Source of the DNA: Pontibacter burrus
Lineage (GTDB): Bacteria; Bacteroidota; Bacteroidia; Cytophagales; Hymenobacteraceae
Assembly (NCBI RefSeq): GCF_010686685.1
Contig: NZ_JAAGWD010000003.1
Span: forward strand, 124,001-188,000
Direction of reading: 5' to 3'
Length of the DNA: 64,000 nt
Below are positions 1-8,141 of this stretch, piece after piece (within the stretch, counting starts at the first letter, position 1; the number at the start of each line of letters is the position of its first letter). The notes beneath the pieces were generated by a model. The model made no database searches. It was not told the DNA's origin and saw only the letters and a list, made by a program, of their open reading frames with translations. The translations under genes and the position numbers were made by a program.

Positions 1-1131
1 ATCGAGCTGGCTAAAATTCTGTTGCAGAAACCCGATCTGATCCTGCTGGATGAACCCACCAACCACCTCGACATCGAGTCGATTCAGTGGCTGGAGGATT
101 TCCTGGTGAACAATGCGAAGGCAGTGATCGTGATATCGCACGACAAAACCTTTGTAGACAATATTACCAACCGTACCATTGAGGTAACAATGGGCCGCAT
201 TTACGACTACAAAGTAAACTATAGCCATTACCTGCAGTTGCGCAAAGAGCGTCGGGAGCAACAGCAAAAGCAGTTCGAAGACCAGCAGAAGGAGATTGCC
301 GATATTACGACATTTATCGAACGTTTTAAAGGCACTTATTCTAAAACGTTACAGGTGCAGTCGCGCGTGAAGATGCTGGAGAAGATGGAGATCGTGGAAG
401 TGGATGAAGTGGATACATCGGCGCTGAACGTAAAATTTCCGCCGGCGCCGCGCTCTGGTAACTACCCGGTTATTGCTGATGGTCTTACCAAAAAGTACGG
501 CGATCATGTTGTATTTAAAGAAGCATCTCTAACTATAAACCGTGGCGAGAAAGTAGCTTTTGTTGGCAAGAACGGCGAAGGGAAGTCAACGCTGGTAAAA
601 GCTATAATGGGCGAGATCGATTTTGAAGGCAATTTGCAGCTTGGGCATAACAGTATGATTGGCTACTTTGCCCAGAACCAGGCTTCGTTGTTGGATGAGA
701 GCCTCACTGTTTTTCAAACTATAGATGAGATTGCTGTAGGAGATGCCCGCACGCGTGTAAAAGACTTACTTGGTGCTTTTATGTTCAGCGGTGACACGAT
801 TGAGAAGAAAGTAAAAGTATTGTCGGGTGGCGAGAAAACCAGGCTTGCAATGATAAAGCTTTTGTTGCAGCCTGTAAACCTGCTGATCCTGGACGAACCG
901 ACCAACCACCTTGATATCAAAACCAAAGATATTCTGAAAGATGCCCTGAAAGCTTTTGACGGTACTTTAATCCTGGTGTCTCATGACCGAGATTTCCTGG
1001 ATGGGTTGGCAACCAAAGTGTTTGAATTTGGCAACAAGCGTATTCGTGAGCACTTCGAGGATATTAACGGCTTCCTGCGTAACAAGAAAATGGAAAACCT
1101 GCGCGAGATTGAGAGAACGGCAGCGAAATAA
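1..1131 (+). CDS. ABC-F family ATPase, 5' truncated by window edge
   Basis: This is the C-terminal part of a soluble twin-ATPase ABC-F protein, a family that binds the ribosomal E site and relieves stalling or confers antibiotic protection. The reading frame is open from base 1, so the start lies outside. What is visible begins at the first domain's Walker B and D-loop (LLDEPTNHLD, about nt 46-75). The charged inter-domain linker follows (about nt 235-430). The complete second domain has Walker A GKNGEGKS near nt 565, signature LSGGEK near nt 820 and a second LDEPTNHLD near nt 890. There is no membrane segment. The C-terminus is short and lacks the long coiled-coil tail of Uup. Family assignment is firm; the subfamily (EttA, Uup or YbiT type) cannot be fixed without the N-terminal half. 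Transcription would originally have ended at the terminator now interrupted by the IS element downstream. Confidence 0.93.
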   Translation: MELAKILLQKPDLILLDEPTNHLDIESIQWLEDFLVNNAKAVIVISHDKTFVDNITNRTIEVTMGRIYDYKVNYSHYLQLRKERREQQQKQFEDQQKEIADITTFIERFKGTYSKTLQVQSRVKMLEKMEIVEVDEVDTSALNVKFPPAPRSGNYPVIADGLTKKYGDHVVFKEASLTINRGEKVAFVGKNGEGKSTLVKAIMGEIDFEGNLQLGHNSMIGYFAQNQASLLDESLTVFQTIDEIAVGDARTRVKDLLGAFMFSGDTIEKKVKVLSGGEKTRLAMIKLLLQPVNLLILDEPTNHLDIKTKDILKDALKAFDGTLILVSHDRDFLDGLATKVFEFGNKRIREHFEDINGFLRNKKMENLREIERTAAK

Positions 1132-1161
1132 ATCTGCCTGTATCAACTATAAAAAAAGGGA

Positions 1162-1181
1162 GTGTAATTTAAACTGTGTCA
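1162..1181 (+). repeat. Left terminal inverted repeat of the IS256 element
   Basis: The sequence matches the reverse complement of 2522-2541 with few mismatches and lies next to the GGAG outer end. It is the presumed transposase binding site. Confidence 0.8.
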
Positions 1182-1263
1182 CTTCAATATTTCAATTTAC
1201 TGGCCCTGTTGGTGTAGTGGTGTGAACCCTTACAGCAACAGGGCCAACCTTTTGAAGTGTGTC

Positions 1264-2487
1264 TCACTTCAAATCCAGCTGCATCCTGTCCCCAAACCAG
1301 ATCGAGAGCTGCTGTGCCGTCTGGCTCCAGTTACTTAGCGGCATGACCCATTTTTTGCTGATGTTCTGGTGAGACAGGTAGATGAGCTTCAACAGTGCCA
1401 TGTCTGTAGGAAAAGCCCCCTTCGTTTTGGTCACCTTCCTGACCTGACGGTGAAAGCCCTCAATGGTGTTGGTGGTATAGATCAGCTTCCGGATCGGCTC
1501 GGTATACCTAAAGTACGTGCTCAGTTTGTCCCAGTTGCGCTGCCAGCTCTCGATGACCTTGGGGTACTTCTTGCCCCACTTTTCCTCCAACTCCAATAGC
1601 CTCAACTCAGCCAGTTCCTTCGTCTCGGCCCGGTACACGGGCTTGAGATCCCGAATAAACTCTTTCTGGTCTTTAGAGCCTACATACTTGATGCTATTGC
1701 GGATCTGGTGGACAATGCAGCTTTGCACTTCGGTCTGCGGAAAGACACTGGTGATGGCTTCGGCAAAGCCTTTCAGATTATCGATGCAGGCAATAAGGAT
1801 GTCAGCTAGGCCCCGCTGCTGCAGATCAGTCAGTACAGAGAGCCAGAAGGCAGCCCCTTCGCTTTCCGACATATACACGCCCAGCAGCTCTTTGTGGCCG
1901 TGGCGGTCAATGCCCAGGATGTTGTATATGGCTTTAGAAATGGTGCGTCCTTCCTGGCGCACTTTATAATGCATGGCATCTAACCAGACGATGCAGTAGA
2001 GCGGATCCAGAGGCCTTGCCTGCCACTCCTTGACCTGGGGCACGATCTTCTCTGTCAGGGCAGCGAGCGTGTCATGGGAGATGTCCATGTCATACATCTG
2101 CTTTAGGTGTGAAGAGATGTCCCGAAGGCTCATGCCCAGACCGTACATGCTCAAAATGCGTGGCTCGAGGTTTTCAGCCAGCACCGTTTCCCGCTTGCGG
2201 ATAATCTGGGGCTCAAAGTTTGAAGAACGGTCCCGGGAGCTCTCCACCTCGATCACCCCGTCTGAGGTGCGCACCTGCTTGCTCACTTTACCATTGCGCC
2301 GGTTGCCTTGCTGCCGTTGCTCATCTGACAGGTGCACCTCCATTTCCGCGTCAAGAGCCGCTTCTAAAAAATGTTTTAACAAGGGACCTAGGGCGCCGTC
2401 TTTGCCAAAGGTGGGTTTGCCACTCCGGAACTCTTCCAGAAACTGGCGCTTGATCTTCTCTAGATCCAGTGAGTTGTTGTCTTCCAT
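1264..2487 (-). CDS. IS256-family (mutator-type) transposase
   Basis: This 407-residue protein is full length for the family and catalyses cut-and-paste or copy-out transposition of the surrounding element. The DDE triad is readable: D170 in IVWLDAMHYK, D236 in LIACIDNLKG and E343 in TTNTIEGFHR. The conserved CxxH (C257, H260 in SCIVHQ) follows the second Asp, as is typical of IS256. The N-terminal third is the helical DNA-binding region. The start ATG lies 59 nt inside the right end, leaving room for a promoter within the element. No frameshift or stop was seen, so the copy looks active. Both termini and the target duplication are intact. Confidence 0.95.
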   Translation of the reverse strand: MEDNNSLDLEKIKRQFLEEFRSGKPTFGKDGALGPLLKHFLEAALDAEMEVHLSDEQRQQGNRRNGKVSKQVRTSDGVIEVESSRDRSSNFEPQIIRKRETVLAENLEPRILSMYGLGMSLRDISSHLKQMYDMDISHDTLAALTEKIVPQVKEWQARPLDPLYCIVWLDAMHYKVRQEGRTISKAIYNILGIDRHGHKELLGVYMSESEGAAFWLSVLTDLQQRGLADILIACIDNLKGFAEAITSVFPQTEVQSCIVHQIRNSIKYVGSKDQKEFIRDLKPVYRAETKELAELRLLELEEKWGKKYPKVIESWQRNWDKLSTYFRYTEPIRKLIYTTNTIEGFHRQVRKVTKTKGAFPTDMALLKLIYLSHQNISKKWVMPLSNWSQTAQQLSIWFGDRMQLDLK

Positions 2488-2521
2488 GTTGACTGTGTTA
2501 AAGGTAATACTCCTAATCCTT

Positions 2522-2541
2522 TGACACAGTTTATTTTACAG
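2522..2541 (-). repeat. Right terminal inverted repeat of the IS256 element
   Basis: Its reverse complement reads TGTAAAATAAACTGTGTCA, matching the left repeat with two mismatches. It lies upstream of the transposase start. Confidence 0.8.
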
Positions 2542-2546
2542 CCTCC

Positions 2547-2583
2547 AAAAAAAGAGCAGCCCGTTTAAAGCTGCTCTTTTTTT
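2547..2583. terminator. Bidirectional hairpin terminator that was the IS target
   Basis: The stem GAGCAGC/GCTGCTC (2554-2560 with 2570-2576) is flanked by seven A on the left and seven T on the right, so it can work in both directions. It serves the small lipoprotein gene on the minus strand and, before IS insertion, the ABC-F gene on the plus strand. The left part of the original structure now lies at 1142-1158 beyond the IS. Confidence 0.85.
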
Positions 2584-2597
2584 ATAGTTGATAAAGC

Positions 2598-2843
2598 TTA
2601 ATCTCTATCCCGATCCCTGTCCTTATCTTTATCGATATTGGTGTCGACTTTCTTGGTTCGGGTTGTAGTATCGTATTCAACTACTGTTTCAGTCACTTCA
2701 TATTCGGTAGGCACTGAGTCGCGGTCTACTACCACCTTATTGTCATCTGCCTCCAGGCTGGTATCTGTGTTGTTTGTTCTATCGCAGGCCATCATTCCTA
2801 ATGATCCCAGGACTACAGCACCTGCTGCTATTATCTTTTTCAT
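2598..2843 (-). CDS. Small lipoprotein, acidic tail
   Basis: This 81-residue protein has a lipoprotein signal: MKK, a hydrophobic stretch and the lipobox LGMMAC, so Cys20 should be lipidated and the protein membrane anchored. The mature part is short, very polar and rich in Asp, Thr and Lys. It ends in alternating Asp with Lys or Arg (DKDKDRDRDRD), which is low complexity and probably disordered. No enzyme motif is visible and I recognise no family. It stands alone, convergent with the ABC-F gene, and ends at the hairpin just downstream. It could be an envelope stress or osmotic-response lipoprotein, but that is a guess. Confidence 0.8.
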   Translation of the reverse strand: MKKIIAAGAVVLGSLGMMACDRTNNTDTSLEADDNKVVVDRDSVPTEYEVTETVVEYDTTTRTKKVDTNIDKDKDRDRDRD

Positions 2844-3216
2844 GGTTTTTATTCTTTAATTACACTCAGCAAAGTATACTTCAATTGAACTATACTTTAC
2901 ACAAATCATAGTTTTTGTACGTGCCAAATATAATAAAGGGTATAATCTGTTCTTTTGAGCACTATTAATCATAATTATTAAGACTCTTGCAGTGTATTTT
3001 TATACTTTATTTATATAGTGCCGTAGAAGCAGATACTCTCTCTACTAAGTTCAATTACTCCTACTCCTCTCATCACCCTGAACTAAAGCTATGCATCTGC
3101 CATCAGAGGCACAGTAAATTTTGGCTACCATTGGGCGCTATAGCTATGACTTAAATCTGGCTAATTGCGCAGGAATTGACTGTCAGGTTATCATTTCGTG
3201 TTTAAAACAAAAAGCT
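2844..3216. other. Divergent intergenic region, 373 bp
   Basis: It separates the minus-strand lipoprotein gene from the plus-strand exported protein gene and must hold both promoters. It is AT rich. A near-consensus minus-strand element (RC of CAAAGTATA at 2870-2878, one base too long for TAnnTTTG) is the only weak candidate. No repeat, RNA gene or further ORF is apparent. Confidence 0.5.
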
Positions 3217-3816
3217 ATGAGAAAACATTTTAATCAGTTACTGGGAATTGCACTAATGGCTGCTGCCGCGTTTGTAGTTGGCTGCGAGGCTGATAAAGGC
3301 GAAGAACCTTCACCACTTGCTGCATCAACTATAGGCGAGGCAAAGGGTAATAATTCAGCTTTGCATAATAAAACATTAGCGGAAGTACGTAGGGCCACCG
3401 CACGCTTCCACAGAGTAGAAGTGGCCGAAGCCGCTGGCTACGTGCTGTCAAGCCCTTGTATCTCAAGTCCGGCAGGTGGTATGGGGCACCACTATGTGAA
3501 CGGTAATTTAGTTGATGGTTTAGTTGATCCATCGCAGCCGGAAGCCCTGGTTTATGAACCGCAAAAAAACGGTAAAATGAAGCTTGTAGCAGTTGAGTTT
3601 CTGGTGGTTGCTGAAGCCTGGGATGCAGTGAACGATGAGCCACCTGTGCTTGGAACGCAGGTTTATGATGATCACCGGAATGATCCGGAGACAAACTATG
3701 GTGGCCCAGGATTTCCAAATTATCAATTGCATGCGTGGGTATGGCAAAACAATCCATCAGGAATGCACGCACCATTTAACCCTACCGTTACCTGCGACTT
3801 TGAACTACAGGAATAG
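3217..3816 (+). CDS. Conserved exported lipoprotein of unknown function
   Basis: I place the start at the ATG at 3217 rather than 3121 because it begins a proper lipoprotein signal (MRKHFNQLLGIALMAAAA, then VVGC) and is preceded by AAAAAGCT, a context shared with other starts here. The mature part of about 175 residues has a distinctive conserved core: an Ala/Glu-rich helix (EVRRATARFHRVEVAEAAGY), then SSPAGGMGHHYVN, PEALVYEP, LVAVEFLV and a C-terminal HAWVWQNNPSGMHAPFNP ending in a Cys. From memory, similar proteins occur across several phyla, including Actinobacteria, without assigned function. The clustered His and Cys residues would suit metal binding, which is inference. It is monocistronic with a strong terminator. 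Confidence 0.85.
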   Translation: MRKHFNQLLGIALMAAAAFVVGCEADKGEEPSPLAASTIGEAKGNNSALHNKTLAEVRRATARFHRVEVAEAAGYVLSSPCISSPAGGMGHHYVNGNLVDGLVDPSQPEALVYEPQKNGKMKLVAVEFLVVAEAWDAVNDEPPVLGTQVYDDHRNDPETNYGGPGFPNYQLHAWVWQNNPSGMHAPFNPTVTCDFELQE

Positions 3817-3837
3817 AAGCTGATCAATTCTATATAC

Positions 3838-3874
3838 AAAAGGGCTGCATCTAAACTATAGATGCAGCCCTTTT
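3838..3874. terminator. Hairpin terminator with AACTATAG in the loop
   Basis: The stem AGGGCTGCATCT/AGATGCAGCCCT has twelve paired bases, preceded by A's and followed by TTTT. The loop is AAACTAT, so the loop plus the first stem bases spell the window-wide octamer. Confidence 0.9.
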
Positions 3875-4058
3875 GGTTTTTGCTCCTTTCTGATCCCGAT
3901 TCCTAACTATAGTTTGCAATATTTGATATCTACCAGTTAAACCAACTTAGCATCGCGCAGCGCAACTATACCTGCAAATTTCAGAAAATCAGGTTAACTT
4001 CGGGCGCTTGCCGGCAACCTGCGTATAGGTTGCTCAGGTATATTTTACAGAACGAACT

Positions 4059-4850
4059 ATGGAACCACAGATCAGAACGGTGCAGGTAACGCGCTACGTT
4101 ACGCCTTTGCGAGAAGGCGGCTCGCTGCCTGCCATCGTGGAAGCTGACGACGACTTTATGTATGTGCTCAAGTTCAGGGGAGCAGGGCAGGGGATTAAAG
4201 CACTTATAGCAGAGCTTATTTCCGGGGAAATTGCCCGTTTACTTGGCTTCAGGGTGCCCGAAATCGTTTTTATACAACTGGATGAAGCCTTTGGGCGCAC
4301 CGAACCAGACGAAGAAATACAGGACCTGCTACGCGCCAGCGAAGGCCTTAACCTGGGCCTGCATTACCTTTCCGGCGCCATTACTTACGATGCCCTGGTT
4401 ACAACGATAGATGAGGAACAGGCATCTAAAATTGTGTGGCTGGATAGCCTCATCACGAACGTGGACCGGACGCCGCGCAATACCAACATGCTGATGTGGC
4501 GTAAAGAACTATGGTTGATCGACCATGGTGCATCGCTGTTCTTCCACCATGCCTGGCAGAACTGGGAAGAGCAGGCCAAACGACCGTTTTCCAATATAAA
4601 AGACCACGTGCTGTTGCCTCAGGCTACCGAACTGGAAACTGCTGATGCCGCCGTCAAAGCAATACTTACCCCGCAACAGATCCAGACTATAGTTGACCTT
4701 GTGCCAGACGAGTGGCTGGAGCAGGTTGAGTCGCCGTTTGAGACAGCAGCCGAACACCGACAAGCCTATGCACATTTCCTAAACACCCGTATTGCTCATT
4801 CCGAAATCTTTACCAACGAAGCCCAACATGCAAGGAAAACACTTATTTGA
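4059..4850 (+). CDS. HipA-like kinase domain protein (HipA_2 type)
   Basis: This 263-residue cytoplasmic protein has the organisation of the small HipA-related kinase family. A candidate ATP-binding lysine is K38 (YVLKFRG). A catalytic-loop motif NVDRTPRNTN follows (N134, D136, N141). A metal-binding DHG (D155-G157 in LIDHGASLFF) stands where kinases have DFG. It lacks the HipA N-terminal domain. The downstream DUF3037 gene overlaps its last 23 nt, so the two are translationally coupled. HipA itself phosphorylates glutamyl-tRNA synthetase in toxin-antitoxin systems; whether this branch is toxic is not known to me. The start ATG follows GAACGAACT, the AACTATG context seen at many starts here. 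Confidence 0.82.
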   Translation: MEPQIRTVQVTRYVTPLREGGSLPAIVEADDDFMYVLKFRGAGQGIKALIAELISGEIARLLGFRVPEIVFIQLDEAFGRTEPDEEIQDLLRASEGLNLGLHYLSGAITYDALVTTIDEEQASKIVWLDSLITNVDRTPRNTNMLMWRKELWLIDHGASLFFHHAWQNWEEQAKRPFSNIKDHVLLPQATELETADAAVKAILTPQQIQTIVDLVPDEWLEQVESPFETAAEHRQAYAHFLNTRIAHSEIFTNEAQHARKTLI

Positions 4851-5211
4851 GTATGCTGTTATCCGGGTGGTGCCCCGGGTAGAGCGCGAGGAGTTCCTGA
4901 ATGTGGGCGTTATTCTGTATTGCCGCGATCAGGGCTTTCTGCACACATTGTATACCTTAAACGAAAACCGCCTGCTGGCTTTTGCGCCGGACCTGGATCT
5001 GGATGAGTTGCTTGCACGACTTCAGGCTTTTGAGCGCATTTGCTGTGGCCGTAAGCAGGGCGGACGTATAGGAGAATTAGGCATTGCCGAGCGTTTCCGG
5101 TGGCTGACTGCCGCACGAAGCACCATTGTTCAGACATCGGCGGTGCATCCAGGGTTGTGCGTGGATGCCAATGAAACGCTGCATAAACTTTTTCAGCAAC
5201 TAGTGCTCTGA
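4828..5211 (+). CDS. DUF3037 family protein, partner of HipA-like kinase
   Basis: This 127-residue cytoplasmic protein starts at the ATG at 4828, inside the end of the kinase gene. That start gives the family's typical N-terminus (FEYAVIRVVPRVEREEFLNVGVILYC), while the longer ORF start does not. The conserved elements are the YAVIRVVP strand, EFLNVGVI, and a C-terminal FRWLTAARSTIVQTSAVHPG block. The function is unknown; DUF3037 genes are regularly found next to HipA_2 genes, so a functional pair (kinase with substrate, regulator or antidote) is likely by association. A convergent terminator follows. Confidence 0.85.
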   Translation: MQGKHLFEYAVIRVVPRVEREEFLNVGVILYCRDQGFLHTLYTLNENRLLAFAPDLDLDELLARLQAFERICCGRKQGGRIGELGIAERFRWLTAARSTIVQTSAVHPGLCVDANETLHKLFQQLVL

Positions 5212-5232
5212 GCTATAGTTGTTACCTGCAAC

Positions 5233-5265
5233 AAAAAAGCCGCTCCTGACTATGGGGCGGCTTTT
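5233..5265. terminator. Bidirectional terminator between DUF3037 and barrel protein genes
   Basis: The stem is AAAAGCCGCTCC with GGGGCGGCTTTT, an A-run on one side and a T-run on the other. It lies between two convergent genes (ends at 5211 and 5298). Confidence 0.88.
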
Positions 5266-5297
5266 CTGCATTACAAACTAAAACAAACAACTATCTC

Positions 5298-7745
5298 TTA
5301 GCTTCCGGCACGGTTCTTTTCTTCTTCGGCGCCACCGGTTCTGCGGCGCGCCGGCGCTACCTGCTGCTTACCAAATCTATAGTTAAAGCTCAGCGTTGCT
5401 ACACGCGAATCGCGGCTCTGGTTAAAGGTTTCGGTGTAGGTGTTGGTAAAGGTGGTGCCAGTGGTTTTGTTGGTATAGAAAACATCGCTTACATTCAGTT
5501 TCAGGCTGGCTTTCTTGTCCCATAGTTGTTTCTGCACGCCAGTAGAGGCAAACCAGATCTGCTCCACATCCATAAAACCATAAGCTTCGGCAGCACGGTA
5601 AACCCCAACCACTTCAGCTGACCATCCCTTACCAAACTGAATGGTGTTGTTGGAGTTGATGTTAAAGCTCGGTTGTCCGTTGCGCAGGTCTGTATTGGCC
5701 AGGTTACCACGATACAAACTATAGAACAGCGTTCCATTGTTCGTGCTGTTAAACCAGTTGCCAATTGAAAAAGGCACCGTTACAGACATGGCATAGTAAT
5801 CGAATCTCGGCAGGTTCTCAAATGACTGCTTCACGATTTTGCTGCCAGGAACTTCAGGCTGTAGCACTTGCACAATTACATCAGCAGTGTAACTATAGCT
5901 CAGCTTGGTAACAATGCGCTGGTCAAACGTGTGGGTAAACTCAAAGGCGTAAGAAGTCTCTGGGTTCAAATATGGGTTGCCGGATGAATAAGTGCTAGGG
6001 TCCAGGTAGTTTTTGAATGGGTTCAGCTGGTTATAAGATGGCCTGTTAATGCGGCGGCTCAGCGATAGGCCCAGGTTGTGCTTTTTGCTCATGGTATAGC
6101 CTACAAAGGCGCTCGGGAAAAGCTGCGTATAGTTGTTATCAAAGGAACGCTCGTCTTCATCCACTATTTCGGCTAGTTGCTCGCCTTTGGCTATCGTGTT
6201 TTCCAGGCGCAGGCCCAGTTGCACGCTTACTTTTTCGCCGGTGCGCGATGCGTTCAGGTAAGCTGCATTAATGTTCTCGTCATACAGAAAGTGGTTGCTC
6301 TTATCCGTATCGAACACGTTGCCACCATTGCTGCGGTTATAAAATTCCAGGTTATTGTCGGCACTTACCAGGCTGCTCTTAATCCCGGCTTCCAGTCTAC
6401 CGTTAATTTTTGTAAGTGGCTGAGCGTAATCTACTTTAGCAGATTGGATCGTAAGTTCGCCATCCAGGGTGCCGTACAGGAGTGCCGGGCTGCGTTTCAA
6501 GGATCCTTCCGGCGTGTAGGTTCTGGTATCAAAGTTCTGGAAATCGGTGTTGCCGTAAGAAATGTAGTCTACGTCAGCAGTCAACTCTTTTCCTGTAGTA
6601 TCAATTGTATGTTTAAGGTTTAAGTTAATGCCATAGTTGCGGCGGTCGTGGCCGGCAGTGGCGTTCGTAATAAATGTAGAGTCGATTGCGCCCATGTTAT
6701 CGCGGCCATCGGCATAATTGCGGTTCTTCCTGTTTATATCGGTCAGGTAGCCACTGCCCACTACGCCAACTATAGTTTTCGGGGTGATTAAGTAATCGGC
6801 GCCGACACGCGCGTTATGGGTTTCAAATTGAAAGTCGAAGCGGTTACGTTGGTCGTAAGTGCCGGTAATGCTTTTATCTTCAGCCAGAAAATTGCGGTAA
6901 ATATCCAGTTGGGTATAATCGTCGCGGAATACATAGTTATAGTTGCCGAACAGGTTCAGTTTTTTTGTACGATGGTTTAGCTGCAGTCCCTGGTTAGTTT
7001 TAAACTTATCGCCATGCCCGAATGAAGTGGAAATGTTTCCGTTGGTGCCCAGGCTCTTGTCGCGTTTCAGTTTGATATCGATGATACCGGAATTACCGGC
7101 TGCGTCGTACTTAGCGGACGGGTTTGTAATGAGCTCGATCTTTTCTACAGAGTTTGCTGATAAGCCGCGCAGCACATTGGCAAGCTCTGAGCCGGTCATA
7201 GGTACCTGCTTGCCGTCTATCATCACAATTACGCCACCACGGCCGCGCATCGAGATGTTATCATTCTGATCAATGGTAACGCCCGGTGCTTTCTCCAGTA
7301 CTTCCAGTGCAGTGTTTCCGGCAGCGGCAATGCTGTTTTCTACGTTCAGAACAGTCTTGTCCAGGTGTTGTTCAATAAGGGGGCGCTGGCCTTCAACTAC
7401 CACCTCATTCAGGGCAGTGCTGTTCTGCATTAAAATAAGAGGTGCCACCTGCACTGGTCCGGATGCGGTGGTAATGTTTATCTCCGGACTCATGATGCGG
7501 GCATAGCCTACCATGCTGGCTGCAATCTTATACTTTCCGGCTTCTATTCCGTCAAACAAAAAAGCACCGGATTCTTCAGACAAGGCACCTTTTACCAGCG
7601 ACGAATCTGCGGCACGAAGCAGCAACACATTGGCATAGCCTACGGCTTTCTTGTCTCCGTCCTGCACGGTACCTTTTATAGTTGCCTGTTGCGCACTAAG
7701 GCTGCTGAACACAAGCAGTAAAAGTGGGAGTAATAAATTCTTCAT
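5298..7745 (-). CDS. Outer membrane beta-barrel protein with CarboxypepD_reg-like and plug domains (paralogue 1)
   Basis: This 815-residue protein begins with a signal peptide (MKNLLLPLLLLVFSSLSAQ). A CarboxypepD_reg-like beta-sandwich follows (about residues 22-110), then a TonB-plug-like region (about 120-225) with the conserved MRGRGGVIVMIDGKQVP and NPSAKYDAAGNSGIIDIKLK segments. The rest is a large beta-barrel rich in alternating aromatic residues (about 230-800). The barrel type matches the outer membrane beta-barrel family (OMP_b-brl_3) rather than classical siderophore receptors. No SusD partner is adjacent, so the substrate is unknown. The start codon sits in AAAACTATGAA, the context shared with the two other paralogues. 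Two more such proteins are encoded at 16026 and 34908. Confidence 0.9.
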   Translation of the reverse strand: MKNLLLPLLLLVFSSLSAQQATIKGTVQDGDKKAVGYANVLLLRAADSSLVKGALSEESGAFLFDGIEAGKYKIAASMVGYARIMSPEINITTASGPVQVAPLILMQNSTALNEVVVEGQRPLIEQHLDKTVLNVENSIAAAGNTALEVLEKAPGVTIDQNDNISMRGRGGVIVMIDGKQVPMTGSELANVLRGLSANSVEKIELITNPSAKYDAAGNSGIIDIKLKRDKSLGTNGNISTSFGHGDKFKTNQGLQLNHRTKKLNLFGNYNYVFRDDYTQLDIYRNFLAEDKSITGTYDQRNRFDFQFETHNARVGADYLITPKTIVGVVGSGYLTDINRKNRNYADGRDNMGAIDSTFITNATAGHDRRNYGINLNLKHTIDTTGKELTADVDYISYGNTDFQNFDTRTYTPEGSLKRSPALLYGTLDGELTIQSAKVDYAQPLTKINGRLEAGIKSSLVSADNNLEFYNRSNGGNVFDTDKSNHFLYDENINAAYLNASRTGEKVSVQLGLRLENTIAKGEQLAEIVDEDERSFDNNYTQLFPSAFVGYTMSKKHNLGLSLSRRINRPSYNQLNPFKNYLDPSTYSSGNPYLNPETSYAFEFTHTFDQRIVTKLSYSYTADVIVQVLQPEVPGSKIVKQSFENLPRFDYYAMSVTVPFSIGNWFNSTNNGTLFYSLYRGNLANTDLRNGQPSFNINSNNTIQFGKGWSAEVVGVYRAAEAYGFMDVEQIWFASTGVQKQLWDKKASLKLNVSDVFYTNKTTGTTFTNTYTETFNQSRDSRVATLSFNYRFGKQQVAPARRRTGGAEEEKNRAGS

Positions 7746-8083
7746 AGTTTTAGATAAGTGTGGTTATAGTTGTTTCGTCTTGGTATTGTGGTCATTCAGA
7801 AAGTTTAAATCCGGCCATTCCAACTCTCGTGCCATGTTTGTAGAAGTTTGATTACCAGTATTTTATGTTAATGATAGTTTGGTGCTTTCATCTGTTTCAA
7901 GTTCCTGGTGTCTGAAAACGAACAGCAATTCGTCTGAAAATGGACAATGCTGCCCGGTTTATAGTTGGACCTCTTATTGTTGCCTGCTGAAAAAGAGTGA
8001 AAGATGGGAGAGAGGTTGCACCACCTGAAATACTTTAACAAAACTTTAACTAAAGTTGCCTCAGGTTGTAAAGTATGAACTAT
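7746..8083. other. Intergenic region upstream of barrel protein gene
   Basis: This 338-bp stretch must carry the promoter of the minus-strand barrel gene. It contains several one-mismatch relatives of the window motif (TTATAGTT at about 7764 and 7960) but no clear TAnnTTTG element on the minus strand and no ORF I would defend. Confidence 0.5.
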
Positions 8084-8117
8084 AAAAAAAGCCGCTCCCG
8101 GGTTGCAGGAGCGACTT
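8084..8117 (-). terminator. Terminator of the selO gene
   Basis: An imperfect stem AAAGCCGCTCC/GGAGCGACTTT follows the selO stop codon. On the minus strand it ends in an A/T-rich run. Confidence 0.75.
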
Positions 8118-8141
8118 TATATTTTTAACTGAAACTATAGT

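Larger units (their letters stand above)
1159..2546 (-). mobile_element. IS256-family insertion sequence, complete, with 8-bp target duplication
   Basis: The element is 1388 bp and holds a single transposase gene on the minus strand. The left end (GGAGTGTAATTTAAACTGTG...) and the reverse complement of the right end (GGAGGCTGTAAAATAAACTG...) share an inner stretch of about 19 bases with two mismatches, TGTAAnnTAAACTGTGTCA (1163-1181 and 2522-2540). Directly outside both ends is the same 8-mer AAAAAAAG (1151-1158 and 2547-2554), the target duplication size expected for IS256 elements. Removing the element and one copy restores a perfect hairpin terminator (see findings). The boundaries rest on the target duplication and the outer GGAG bases. 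Confidence 0.85.

Noticed and set aside
2030-2524. Plus-strand ORF inside the IS
   Set aside because: It is antisense to the transposase and lacks any motif.
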